Assembly: GCA_049698215.1 (NCBI GenBank)
Contig: JBAVXH010000161.1
Location: forward strand, 1-13,774
DNA from: PALSA-894 sp049698215
GTDB taxonomy: Bacteria; Pseudomonadota; Alphaproteobacteria; Rhizobiales; Xanthobacteraceae
Direction: 5' to 3'
Length of the DNA: 13,774 nucleotides
In this document: positions 1-7,201 of the stretch, piece after piece
How positions within the stretch are numbered: the first letter of the stretch is position 1
Layout: each line of letters opens with the position of its first letter
Translations under genes and position numbers: made by a program
The notes under the pieces: model-generated
Told to the model about the DNA's origin: nothing
The model's database searches: none
Seen by the model: the letters and a program-made list of their open reading frames with translations, nothing else

Positions 1-10
1 AGGCGCAGAA

Positions 11-814
11 CTAGCGCAAATGCCGCACGGCGGTCACCGCGAGCCGGTGCTCCGACTGAAAGACCTCCTTCGCAATCTGCCATCGCGTGGCCGATTGCGC
101 CTCGAGCCGGCCGACATAACTTGTCAGCGCCGCGAGAGAGGGCTCCTCATCCACGCCACGCCGAAAGGTCTCCCTGACGAACGCTTCATCGGACTGCCCT
201 GCCAGAGCGGGAATGTAGCCGTCCCACGCCCTGTTCTTGATGGCGGTGACACCGAACAGCCACCCCTCACGCAGCACGATGTCCTTCACATCAAGCTCGG
301 CCGCGAGCAGGTGACCTCTGAGAGTGATCTCCGTGAAGCCGGTATAGTGAAAGTCGCCTTCGTGCACCTGATTGCCGAACATGCATTTGGTGAGGCCGTG
401 ATGGATTTCAAACGTTGTGCCGCGCCGGAGCAGATCAGCGAGATCAATCATCGAAGTCGTTTGGCACCGGAGCGTTCCGCCGATTTTCAGCCAGCTCGCC
501 CAATCGAGCAAAACACTGAGCGTTTGGGTTCGCGGGACATGCTCGAGGACATCGTTGGCGTACACCTCTTCGAAATAGTCGTGAGGAATCGCAGAGGTGT
601 CGCCATCCTTGACGAGCAGGTCCGGCTGGCATTCGGGCTTGATATCGACGTTCAGGTAGCCCGCCCGCTTGTCATATCCGCATCCGAAGTTCAGCCGCAG
701 CGGGACGTCACGCTGAGCTTTTCGCGGCGTCGCCGTGAGAGCGCCACGGTATTTCCGGTACAGCCATCGCAACGGAGCAACGCGGCGTGCAGCGGGGCGA
801 AGCAGTTCAAGCAT
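11..814 (-). CDS. SAM-dependent methyltransferase with C-terminal DUF4214-like segment
   Basis: The 267-residue protein carries a class I methyltransferase fold. SAM-binding motif I is LNFGCGYDKRAGYLNVD (residues 41-57), and a post-core motif ANDVLEHVP (86-94) is followed by a hydrophobic helix and an IGG turn (111-113). The block CMFGNQVHEGDFHYTGFT (144-161) is typical of the small COG4627-like predicted methyltransferases found in glycan or polysaccharide loci. Residues about 209-257 (FVRETFRRG...PSLAALTSYVGRLE...FQSEHR) resemble a DUF4214 repeat, a helical module seen in surface and glycan-related proteins. The ATG at 814 is the only plausible start, because an in-frame TGA lies just upstream, yet no Shine-Dalgarno is visible. 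The gene ends in TAG inside a CTAG at 11-14. No partner gene is in view. The substrate is unknown; a sugar or surface-glycan acceptor is inference. Confidence 0.8.
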   Translation of the reverse strand: MLELLRPAARRVAPLRWLYRKYRGALTATPRKAQRDVPLRLNFGCGYDKRAGYLNVDIKPECQPDLLVKDGDTSAIPHDYFEEVYANDVLEHVPRTQTLSVLLDWASWLKIGGTLRCQTTSMIDLADLLRRGTTFEIHHGLTKCMFGNQVHEGDFHYTGFTEITLRGHLLAAELDVKDIVLREGWLFGVTAIKNRAWDGYIPALAGQSDEAFVRETFRRGVDEEPSLAALTSYVGRLEAQSATRWQIAKEVFQSEHRLAVTAVRHLR

Positions 815-1003
815 TCGTTTGAGCCGCGTGGGTACTCATTGCGCGCGAGACTTGGCCTTAACGCACGCGGTTCTCTCGGCCAAGCCCTATGCTGAATCCT
901 TCCTTTCCCGGGAACCGGCGCTCTTGTTGCGCTTCCTTAACCACGCGCGCAGCACACAGCGCCCGCGTGGCGCAAAACGCCAAGTTTCGAAAACTCAGCG
1001 TCG

Positions 1004-1017
1004 TCCGGTTAACCGGA
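1004..1017. promoter_or_regulatory. Perfect 14-nt palindrome upstream of herA-like gene, possible operator
   Basis: TCCGGTTAACCGGA is perfectly self-complementary and lies 93 bases before the proposed herA ATG at 1111. A dimeric regulator could bind here, but no regulator is known to me for this exact site and a chance palindrome cannot be excluded. Confidence 0.25.
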
Positions 1018-1052
1018 TGGTCGCGCGTCTGCGGTATCCCGTGCCGGAGACG

Positions 1053-1076
1053 AAAAAGCCCGTCGTTTCAACGGGC
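1053..1076 (-). terminator. Intrinsic terminator-like hairpin reading on the minus strand
   Basis: On the minus strand GCCCGT and ACGGGC form a 6-bp GC-rich stem (1076-1071 with 1063-1058) around a 7-nt loop, followed directly by TTTTT (1057-1053). On the plus strand there is no T-tract after the hairpin. It sits 34 bases upstream of the herA-like start, so it would stop transcripts running antisense out of that gene's 5' end. No minus-strand gene upstream of it is visible. Confidence 0.45.
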
Positions 1077-1110
1077 GAAAGTTGAATGGGGACGCGGCGT
1101 GGAAGCAACA

Positions 1111-2964
1111 ATGAATGAGCGCGCGGCAATGAACGACGGCGCGGCCGCGCTCGGGCGCGTGCTCTCGGTCACTGGCAGCCAGGCGCAGGTGCGCCTCGCC
1201 GTCACCGACAACGACGTGCGCGCGACCGTCGGCAAATTCCTCGGCATCCACGCCGGCGCGGCGCTGGTCGTCGGCGTCATCACCAAGATCGCGGTCGAGC
1301 CGGGACCGGCGAGCGCCCAGGCCACGCATGCGACCGGCGCGCTCGACATGCTGGGCGAGATCAAGGACGGCGAGCGCGGCCCCTTCTTCCAGCGCGGCGT
1401 CACCGAATATCCGATGATCGGCGACGCGGTCGACATCATCACGACCGCCGAGCTGCGGCTGATCTTCGACATGTCCGGCCCGGGCACGATCGACATCGGC
1501 ACGGTGCAACAGGACGCCTCGATCCCGGCCTGCGTCAATGTCGACGACATGGTGCGCAAGCACTTCGCGGTATTCGGCACCACCGGCGTGGGCAAGTCGA
1601 GCGGCGTCTCGGTGCTGCTGCGCCAGATCCTCGAGGCGCGCGGCGACCTGCGCGTGTTCCTGCTCGATCCGCACAACGAATACGGCCACTGTTTCGACGA
1701 CAAGGCGCAGGTGCTCTCGCCGAAGAACCTGAAGCTGCCGTTCTGGCTGTTCAACTTCGAGGAGATCGTCGACGTGTTCTTCCGCGGCCGCCCCGGCGTG
1801 GAAGAGGAAGTCGAGATCCTTTCCGAGGTGATCCCGATCGCCAAGGTGATCTTCCAGCCGACCACCGGCCAGCAGACGCGCCGGCTGGTGCGCAACGACC
1901 CGAAATCCTCCGGCGTCACCATCGACACGCCGGTGCCCTATCGCCTCGAGGACCTGATCCGCCTGATCGACGAGCGCATGGGCAAGCTGGAAAACCGCGC
2001 GATGTGGGCGCGGTATCACCGCCTGATCACGCGCATCGAGACCGCGCGCAACGATCCGCGCTACGGCTTCATGTTCGACAACGCCAACGTCGGCGGCGAC
2101 ACCATGGTGGAGACGCTTTCGACGCTGTTCCGCCTGCCGCCGAACGGCGTGCCGATGACCATCATGCAGCTCGCGGGCTTTCCGGCCGAGGTGGTGGACT
2201 CGGTCGCCTCGGTGCTGCTGCGCATGGCCTTCGAGTTCGGCCTGTGGAGCGACGGCGCGTTTCCGCTGCTCGTCGTCTGCGAGGAAGCGCACCGCTATGC
2301 GCCGGCCGACCGCACCATCGGCTTCGGCCCGACCCGCAAGGCGGTGTCGCGCATCGCCAAGGAAGGCCGCAAGTACGGCGTGTTCCTCGGGCTGATCACG
2401 CAGCGCCCTGCCGAGCTCGACGCCACCATCATTTCGCAATGCTCGACCTTGTTCGCGATGCGCATGGCGAACGACCGCGACCAGGCGATCGTGCGCTCGG
2501 CGGTGTCCGACGCGGCGGGCTCGCTGATCGGCTTCGTGCCGTCGCTAGGCACGCGCGAAGTGTTCGCCTTCGGCGAGGGCGTGGCGCTCCCCACCCGGTT
2601 GCGCTTCAAGCAGCTGGACAAGCGGCACATCCCGCACTCGGAAGCCGTGACGCGCGCGCACATGGATTCGGCCAAGGGGGTCGACGTCGGCTTCCTCGTC
2701 TCGGTGGTGGAGCGCTGGCGCGGCGCGACGCTGTCCAGCCAGACGCGCGCGCGCCCGACCGGCAGCCCGGACGATTTCTCCGATCTCGACATGCTCGCCG
2801 GCAGCGAGTTCTCGCGGCTGAAAACCGACAGCGTGCCGGCGGAGCCGATTGTGCCGCCTGCGCAGCCGGTCGCGGGTCCGCGCCCGAGCACGATGACGCC
2901 CGACGCGTACTACTTTCCGGTCGATCCGGCGGCGCGCCAGCCGTTCGCCAAGCTGCGGAAATGA
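1111..2964 (+). CDS. HerA-family (DUF87) hexameric DNA translocase ATPase
   Basis: The 617-residue protein starts at ATG 1111, preceded by GGAAG at 1101-1105; ATG 1129 is an alternative. Residues about 12-110 read as a HAS-barrel domain (LGRVLSV...VGVITKI). The RecA/FtsK-like ATPase follows with Walker A GTTGVGKSS (156-164, Lys162), Walker B LLVVCEEAH (386-394, Glu391-Glu392 with Cys before them), the block RIAKEGRKYG (414-423) that in this family supplies the arginine finger region, and QRPAELD (431-437). The last 60 residues are Pro-rich and low in complexity. HerA ATPases form hexameric rings that translocate DNA, often with the nuclease NurA in DNA end processing or with Sir2/DUF4297 effectors in defence. 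None of those partners is in this window. The gene faces a helicase gene across a palindromic repeat, so the two are neighbours but not an operon. The family assignment is firm; the cellular role is not. Confidence 0.88.
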   Translation: MNERAAMNDGAAALGRVLSVTGSQAQVRLAVTDNDVRATVGKFLGIHAGAALVVGVITKIAVEPGPASAQATHATGALDMLGEIKDGERGPFFQRGVTEYPMIGDAVDIITTAELRLIFDMSGPGTIDIGTVQQDASIPACVNVDDMVRKHFAVFGTTGVGKSSGVSVLLRQILEARGDLRVFLLDPHNEYGHCFDDKAQVLSPKNLKLPFWLFNFEEIVDVFFRGRPGVEEEVEILSEVIPIAKVIFQPTTGQQTRRLVRNDPKSSGVTIDTPVPYRLEDLIRLIDERMGKLENRAMWARYHRLITRIETARNDPRYGFMFDNANVGGDTMVETLSTLFRLPPNGVPMTIMQLAGFPAEVVDSVASVLLRMAFEFGLWSDGAFPLLVVCEEAHRYAPADRTIGFGPTRKAVSRIAKEGRKYGVFLGLITQRPAELDATIISQCSTLFAMRMANDRDQAIVRSAVSDAAGSLIGFVPSLGTREVFAFGEGVALPTRLRFKQLDKRHIPHSEAVTRAHMDSAKGVDVGFLVSVVERWRGATLSSQTRARPTGSPDDFSDLDMLAGSEFSRLKTDSVPAEPIVPPAQPVAGPRPSTMTPDAYYFPVDPAARQPFAKLRK

Positions 2965-2973
2965 TTTCTCGCT

Positions 2974-3042
2974 CCGCTCATGCCCGCGCAAGCGGGCATC
3001 CAGGGCCAAGAACTGGGTCCCCGCTTTCGCGGGGACGAGCGG
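2974..3042. repeat. Two-hairpin palindromic repeat between convergent genes
   Basis: The element has outer arms CCGCTC (2974-2979) and GAGCGG (3037-3042) enclosing two 8-bp hairpins: ATGCCCGC/GCGGGCAT with a GCAA loop (2980-2999) and GTCCCCGC/GCGGGGAC with a TTTC loop (3017-3036). It lies 9 bases after the herA stop and 7 bases after (in the other orientation) the helicase stop. That position suits a bidirectional terminator or mRNA 3'-end stabiliser. It resembles dispersed intergenic repeats I know from Bradyrhizobium-like genomes; copy number here cannot be judged from one window. Confidence 0.75.
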
Positions 3043-3049
3043 CCCGGAG

Positions 3050-4159
3050 TCACACCACAACCGTCAGCCGCTTCGCGGCGCGCGTGATGCCGGTGTAGAG
3101 CCAGCGCTCACGACTGTCGGGAAACGCGAAGGATTCATCGAACAGCACGACGTCGTCCCACTGCGAGCCTTGCGCCTTGTGGACGGTGAGCACATAGCCG
3201 AAGTCGAACTCGTCGTATTTCTTGCGCGCCGGCCAGTCGATCTCCTCGATTTTTCCGGTGAAGCATTCGGGCCGCACCGAGACCTTCACGCCCTTGCCGG
3301 CGAAACCTTCATCGGCGGTCAGCCGCAGCTTCAAGATCTGCCTCCGCGTGGTCGGGCGCTCTGCGACATTCCACAGGCCGCCGTTGAACAGGCCCTTGCG
3401 GCGGTTGTTGCGCAGACACACCAGCTTGTCGCCGGAGAGCGGCAACGGATCGGTGAAGCCTTTGCGCTCGCGCAGCCGCGTGTTGTAGGCGCGGCGCGTG
3501 TTGTTGCGCCCGACCAGGATCTGGTCGGTCTCGAGCGCGCGCTGCGGATCGAACGCGTCTTTCGTGACGACGCTGGTCTTGCCGTATTCGCCGACGGTGA
3601 GCCGCTGCCCTTCGCGCACCAGCATCGAGAGCCGTACGATCGGATCGTCCTGCGCCTGGCGGTGCACTTCGGTCAGCATCGCGTCGGGCTCGGCCTCGGT
3701 GAAAAAACCGCCGCCCGCGATCGGCGGCAGCTGCGCCGGGTCGCCCAGCACCAGCACCGGCACGCCGAACGACATCAGGTCGCGCCCCAATTCGGCATCG
3801 ACCATCGAGCATTCGTCGATCACGATCAGCGCGGCCTTCGACGCGGGCGCGTCGTCCCACAACTCGAAGGTCGGCGTCTCCTCGCCGCTTTCGCGGGCGC
3901 GGTAAATCAGCGAATGGATCGTGGAGGCGCCGCTGCAGCCCTTGCGGCGCATCACCAGCGCCGCCTTGCCGGTGAAGGCCGCGTACTTCACTTCCCCTTC
4001 GATGTGCGCCGCGAGATGCCGCGCCAGCGTGGTCTTGCCGGTGCCCGCATAGCCGAACAGGCGGAACAGCGGCGGCGTGCCGCTCGTTCCCGGCCCGTCC
4101 TTGAGCCAGGTGGCGACCGCGTTGAGCGCTGCATCCTGATGGGGCGTGAAATCGGGCAT
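3050..4159 (-). CDS. RecD/Dda-like SF1B DNA helicase (AAA_30/UvrD_C_2)
   Basis: The 369-residue protein has the full set of SF1B helicase motifs: Walker A GYAGTGKTT (36-44), Walker B IVIDECSMVD (112-121), motif III GDPAQLPP (139-146), motif V YVLTVHKAQGSQWDDVVL (322-339) and motif VI WLYTGITRAAKRL (353-365). It lacks the long N-terminal regions of RecD and RecD2 and matches the compact T4 Dda-like size. The expected role is ATP-driven 5'-3' unwinding or protein displacement on DNA during repair or replication. The start at 4159 (MPDFTPHQ) is chosen because the family begins with a short helix of the type 'PxQxxAL' before Walker A; the open frame runs far upstream but through antisense of the next gene. 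It is divergent from the LLM gene at 4256. No RecB or RecC partner is present. Confidence 0.88.
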   Translation of the reverse strand: MPDFTPHQDAALNAVATWLKDGPGTSGTPPLFRLFGYAGTGKTTLARHLAAHIEGEVKYAAFTGKAALVMRRKGCSGASTIHSLIYRARESGEETPTFELWDDAPASKAALIVIDECSMVDAELGRDLMSFGVPVLVLGDPAQLPPIAGGGFFTEAEPDAMLTEVHRQAQDDPIVRLSMLVREGQRLTVGEYGKTSVVTKDAFDPQRALETDQILVGRNNTRRAYNTRLRERKGFTDPLPLSGDKLVCLRNNRRKGLFNGGLWNVAERPTTRRQILKLRLTADEGFAGKGVKVSVRPECFTGKIEEIDWPARKKYDEFDFGYVLTVHKAQGSQWDDVVLFDESFAFPDSRERWLYTGITRAAKRLTVVV

Positions 4160-4255
4160 GAAAACCGGAATGGGAGGTGCGAGAGGCGGCTTGTAGCCAT
4201 GTGGCACATTTTGAAGCAAGCTTGACGGGTCACAAAAGACATCAAGGGTGGAACC
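4160..4255. promoter_or_regulatory. Divergent promoter region, helicase (-) and LLM oxidoreductase (+)
   Basis: The 96 bases between two divergent starts must carry both promoters. No palindrome or strong box could be assigned. AAGGGTGG at 4244-4251 is the ribosome binding site for the GTG start at 4256. Confidence 0.45.
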
Positions 4256-5398
4256 GTGATCAACAAGTTTCACGTGCTTTATGTCGGCCAGATCGAGCTC
4301 GACAACATCGGCATGAATGGCACGCCGGCGAACGACCGGCGCTATTCGGACGAGCGGCTGCGCGAGGCGTTCTTTAGCGCGCGCGACATCGCGCAGACCA
4401 TGGACGAGCTCGGCTTCGACGTGCTGTGGACCGCCGAGCATCACTTCCAGCGCGAAGGCTACGAGGTTTTCCCGAACCTGATCCAGCTCGGCCTCTGGCT
4501 CGCGACGCAGACCAAGCGGCTCAAGTTCGGCTGCGGCTTCAACGTCCTGCCGATGTGGCACCCGATCCGCCTCGCCGAAGACTATGCCATGGCCGATATC
4601 GTCACCGACGGCCGCGTCGTGATGGGCGTCGGCCGCGGCTATCACACCCGCGAGGTGGAAAGCTTCGGCGCGCCGCTGCTCGATACGAACGCGAACCGCG
4701 ACCTGTTCGAGGAGGGGCTGGAGCTGCTGCTCAAGTGCTTCAACGAGCCGCAATTCCATCACAAGGGCAAGTTCTACGAGGCGCCGCCGCCGGTTGACTA
4801 TCGCGGCTACAAGCTCACCGACATCACGCTGGTGCCGCGGCCGAAGCATCTGCCGGTCGAGATCTGGATGCCGATCGCGAGCGGCAAGACCATCGAATTG
4901 ATGGCGAAGAACGGCCTGAAGGCGATGGTGACGCTCAATGGCGAGAAGATCCTCGACGACGTGATCCGCGCCTATCACGAGGCATGCCACAAGCACGGCC
5001 GGCCGAAAAAGCTGGGCGAGGACGTGATCTGGGGCGCGGGACTCTATCTTGCGGACTCAGAAGCCAAGGCGATGCGCAAGGTGGAGCCTGCGCATGACGA
5101 GCGCTACAAGTGGTTCGCGCCGTTCGGCTTCGTCCGCTACGCGGACGAGCAGGGCCGCACCTGGGGCACGCCCGGCGCGCCCGCGGAGGTTCCGAAGCTC
5201 GCCGAGGGCGTGAAGCAGAAGGCCTGGTTCTGCGGCCCGCCCAAGCACGTCATCGAGGGCATCAAGTCGATCGAGGCGAAGTATCCGGGCCTCGAGCATT
5301 TCATGATTCACTGGGCCGAAGGATTGAGCCCGCAGGAGTTCAAGGAGCAGCTCAAGTGGTTCGCCAAGGACGTGATGCCGGCGTTCAAGAATCGATAG
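4256..5398 (+). CDS. LLM class flavin-dependent oxidoreductase (bacterial luciferase-like), copy 1
   Basis: The 380-residue protein has the luciferase-like monooxygenase TIM barrel. Landmarks are WTAEHHF (58-64), HPIRLAEDYAMADIVTDGRV (102-121), MGVGRGYHTRE (123-133) and LVPRPKHLPVEIWMP (192-206), the last being the usual strand leading into the flavin phosphate site. Enzymes of this family use reduced FMN or F420 with oxygen to oxidise small organic substrates. The substrate here is not predictable. The start is GTG: an in-frame TGA lies at 4223-4225, no ATG intervenes, and AAGGGTGG precedes it by a good distance. It is convergent with the diguanylate cyclase, with only 13 bases between stops and no obvious terminator. 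A distant relative occurs at 11112-12326 (-). Confidence 0.88.
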   Translation: MINKFHVLYVGQIELDNIGMNGTPANDRRYSDERLREAFFSARDIAQTMDELGFDVLWTAEHHFQREGYEVFPNLIQLGLWLATQTKRLKFGCGFNVLPMWHPIRLAEDYAMADIVTDGRVVMGVGRGYHTREVESFGAPLLDTNANRDLFEEGLELLLKCFNEPQFHHKGKFYEAPPPVDYRGYKLTDITLVPRPKHLPVEIWMPIASGKTIELMAKNGLKAMVTLNGEKILDDVIRAYHEACHKHGRPKKLGEDVIWGAGLYLADSEAKAMRKVEPAHDERYKWFAPFGFVRYADEQGRTWGTPGAPAEVPKLAEGVKQKAWFCGPPKHVIEGIKSIEAKYPGLEHFMIHWAEGLSPQEFKEQLKWFAKDVMPAFKNR

Positions 5399-5411
5399 GA
5401 CGCTGCCTCCG

Positions 5412-7028
5412 CTATTCGGCCGCGGCCCGGAGCTCGTGCACGTTTGTTTCTTCGCGGGAAGCAACCACGCAGTTGCGACCGGCCGCCTTGGCTTCATAGA
5501 GCGCCTTGTCCGCGGCGCGCAGAAAAGCTCCGGTTCCGGACATGCCGAGCGTGGCGGACGCGATGCCGATGCTTGCCGTCATACCCGGGTCGCTGGACGA
5601 GCTGGAGATCTCATGACGGATGCGTTCGGCGACGACGAGCGCCTGCTGAAGGTCGGTTTCCGGCAGGAGAATGGCGAACTCGTCGCCACCAAGCCTCGCT
5701 ACGAGGTCAGTCGTCCTTCTCGCAGCACTGCACACAGATGCAAGCTGCTTGAGCGCTTTGTCGCCCGCCTCATGGCCGAAGCGGTCGTTGATCTCCTTGA
5801 ACTGGTCGATGTCGATGAGCAAGAGCGAGAGCGGGCGAAGATATCGCTGAAAGCGCGCCCACTCGGCCTCCGCGAGGCGCTCGAACTCGCGCCGATTGCA
5901 AAGACCGGTCATTGCGTCGAGCCCGGCCAGCCGCTCGAATTCTCTCGCGCGCGAGACCAAGTCCGTGACGTCGTTATAGCTTACCATGCGCCCGCCGTTC
6001 GGCAGGACGGAGCATTGGGAACGGATGATCCGTCCATCCTTGTGCGGGACATCCATCGGCATGGGGTCACCCGCGCGAACCACTGCGAGCCGATTGGCGA
6101 TCAGCGCATCCAGCTCTTCCGGAGCAACACCATAGACGCCGCTCTTCCGCGACTCGTTGACCAGTTCGGCATAGGGCGGTTTCCGGTCCGCCTGATCGTC
6201 GGACACCTCCCAAAATTGGCGCACAGCGGAGTTCATGAACTGGACGTTGAGCTGCGCGTCCAAGAGCACGATGCCGGACTGCATCTGATCGAGCGCGCCC
6301 TTGAGCATCGCAAGCTCGTCGGAGTGTTGAACGATGTCCGTCACATAGGTGTAGCAAAGCATGCGGCCGCCCGACGGCAGCACGGTGCATTGGAGCCGGA
6401 TGATCTCGCCGTTTGCCAGCCTGAGATCGAGCGGGCGCGGATCGCCGGACCTGACCTGCGCGACCCTCTCCGCCACATAGGAATCGAGCTGCTCCGGAGG
6501 GACCGCATAGGCGCTGGTGTCCCGGCCGTGATACATCAACGCGACGAAGGGAGGGCGGCTCTCGGCCTTCGTGTCCGGAAGCCTCCACATCTTGCGGAAC
6601 GCACGGTTGATGAACTGTGCGCGCGTATCCGCATCGAGCAGCACGATGCCGACTGGCACATCGTCGAGCGCAGCGCGCAATGCCAGCAGCTCGCCACGCA
6701 GCATATCCACGCCAATCGAAGCGGCGCTCGCGGCTTTTGCCGGAACGGATTCCCCGTCGGGATCTGCCGGCCCATGCCGCGCGTCGGCAAACTCCACGCC
6801 TGCCCGCGTATCCGTCAGCCACACCAGCTTGCACGAACGGCCACGCGCCTCGCCCTCGAGCACGAGCTCGAACGTGGTGGGCATGCCGGCGCTGTTGGTG
6901 ATCTGCAGGCACGCGCCATTATCGGACAGATTGCGGACGATACAGTCGATTACCGACCTGCGGCCGTTGAAGGCGATCTTGCCGGCCAGCAGCGTCCTGC
7001 TGCGATTCTCGTTTCGACGCTCCATCAT
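5412..7028 (-). CDS. Diguanylate cyclase with PilZ, two PAS and GGDEF domains
   Basis: The 538-residue protein makes cyclic di-GMP from two GTP. Residues 3-82 are a PilZ domain with the c-di-GMP contacts RNENR (5-9) and NLSDNG (33-38). Two PAS domains follow (about 118-233 and 242-358) that are clearly an internal duplication: both contain GIVLLDA, F-(I/M)-N and R-x-QC-(T/S)-VLP-x-GGRM. The GGDEF domain (about 365-525) has DAMTGLCNRR (371-380), IDIDQFKEINDRFGH (405-419), an intact GGDEF (447-451) and the inhibitory I-site RTTD (438-441) five residues before it. No signal peptide or membrane helix is seen, so it should be cytoplasmic. GGAGG precedes the ATG at 7028; a GTG at 7040 is in frame but overlaps that site. 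Two c-di-GMP-binding sites imply product feedback, which is inference. Confidence 0.92.
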   Translation of the reverse strand: MMERRNENRSRTLLAGKIAFNGRRSVIDCIVRNLSDNGACLQITNSAGMPTTFELVLEGEARGRSCKLVWLTDTRAGVEFADARHGPADPDGESVPAKAASAASIGVDMLRGELLALRAALDDVPVGIVLLDADTRAQFINRAFRKMWRLPDTKAESRPPFVALMYHGRDTSAYAVPPEQLDSYVAERVAQVRSGDPRPLDLRLANGEIIRLQCTVLPSGGRMLCYTYVTDIVQHSDELAMLKGALDQMQSGIVLLDAQLNVQFMNSAVRQFWEVSDDQADRKPPYAELVNESRKSGVYGVAPEELDALIANRLAVVRAGDPMPMDVPHKDGRIIRSQCSVLPNGGRMVSYNDVTDLVSRAREFERLAGLDAMTGLCNRREFERLAEAEWARFQRYLRPLSLLLIDIDQFKEINDRFGHEAGDKALKQLASVCSAARRTTDLVARLGGDEFAILLPETDLQQALVVAERIRHEISSSSSDPGMTASIGIASATLGMSGTGAFLRAADKALYEAKAAGRNCVVASREETNVHELRAAAE

Positions 7029-7201
7029 CTCCACCTCCACAATGTGGGGTTGGAGAGCATCATGCTGTTCGCCTGCTGGAGATCGGCTTAAACGATCTAA
7101 GACAAAAAAGATTCAATCTGCGGCAAGGCGTCCGGCTTGCAATAACCCTGATCGCGTAAAGCGGGGTCAGGGCTTGGGAACTTTCATCCTTTGATCTGCG
7201 C
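7029..7201 (-). other. Gap between Old Yellow Enzyme gene and diguanylate cyclase gene
   Basis: This 173-base stretch holds no gene. Read on the minus strand, about 30 bases after the oxidoreductase stop there is a hairpin CCCTGA/TCAGGG (7172-7167 with 7151-7146) with a small inner CGC/GCG stem. A second weak stem GCAAG/CTTGC (7140-7136 with 7127-7123) is followed 13 bases later by TTTTTT (7109-7104). Together they could end transcription of the upstream gene. The remaining roughly 75 bases should carry the diguanylate cyclase promoter. Confidence 0.4.
7034..7038 (-). promoter_or_regulatory. Ribosome binding site that fixes the diguanylate cyclase start
   Basis: GGAGG on the minus strand ends 5 bases before ATG 7028 (with a second in-frame ATG at 7025). 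It overlaps the upstream GTG candidate at 7040-7038, so the ATG is the better start. Confidence 0.7.

Larger units (their letters stand above)
815..1110. other. Divergent intergenic region between methyltransferase and herA-like gene
   Basis: This 296-base stretch has no credible gene. An open frame continues upstream of the herA start to 889, but its translation is Arg/Ser/Cys-rich and unlike the HAS-barrel N-terminus. The stretch must hold promoters for both flanking genes, though I cannot assign convincing -35/-10 boxes. Two structures stand out and are listed separately: a 14-nt perfect palindrome at 1004-1017 and a minus-strand terminator-like hairpin at 1053-1076. A weaker 7-bp inverted repeat (CTTGGCC at 849-855, GGCCAAG at 876-882) is also present. 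Confidence 0.6.

Noticed and set aside
889..1110. Possible 74-residue N-terminal extension of the HerA-like protein
   Set aside because: The residues are Arg/Ser/Cys-rich and unlike family N-termini, and the region contains a palindrome and terminator-like hairpin.
1009..2439. A 476-codon minus-strand open frame opposite the HerA-like gene
   Set aside because: The composition is Asp/Arg/Ala/His-biased with no motif, and it mirrors the codon pattern of the true gene.
1111..4159. HerA plus helicase as a two-gene defence system
   Set aside because: The genes are convergent with a terminator-like repeat between, and no nuclease, Sir2 or DUF4297 partner is present.
4160..4996. Possible long N-terminal extension of the helicase
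   Set aside because: The frame stays open but runs antisense to the luciferase-like gene and has shadow-type composition; the helicase proper starts at 4159.
5436..7091. A 551-codon open frame on the plus strand, longer than the diguanylate cyclase it overlaps
   Set aside because: Its translation is rich in Arg, His, Ala and Leu with no domain, while the opposite strand encodes clear PilZ, PAS and GGDEF motifs. It is a high-GC shadow frame.
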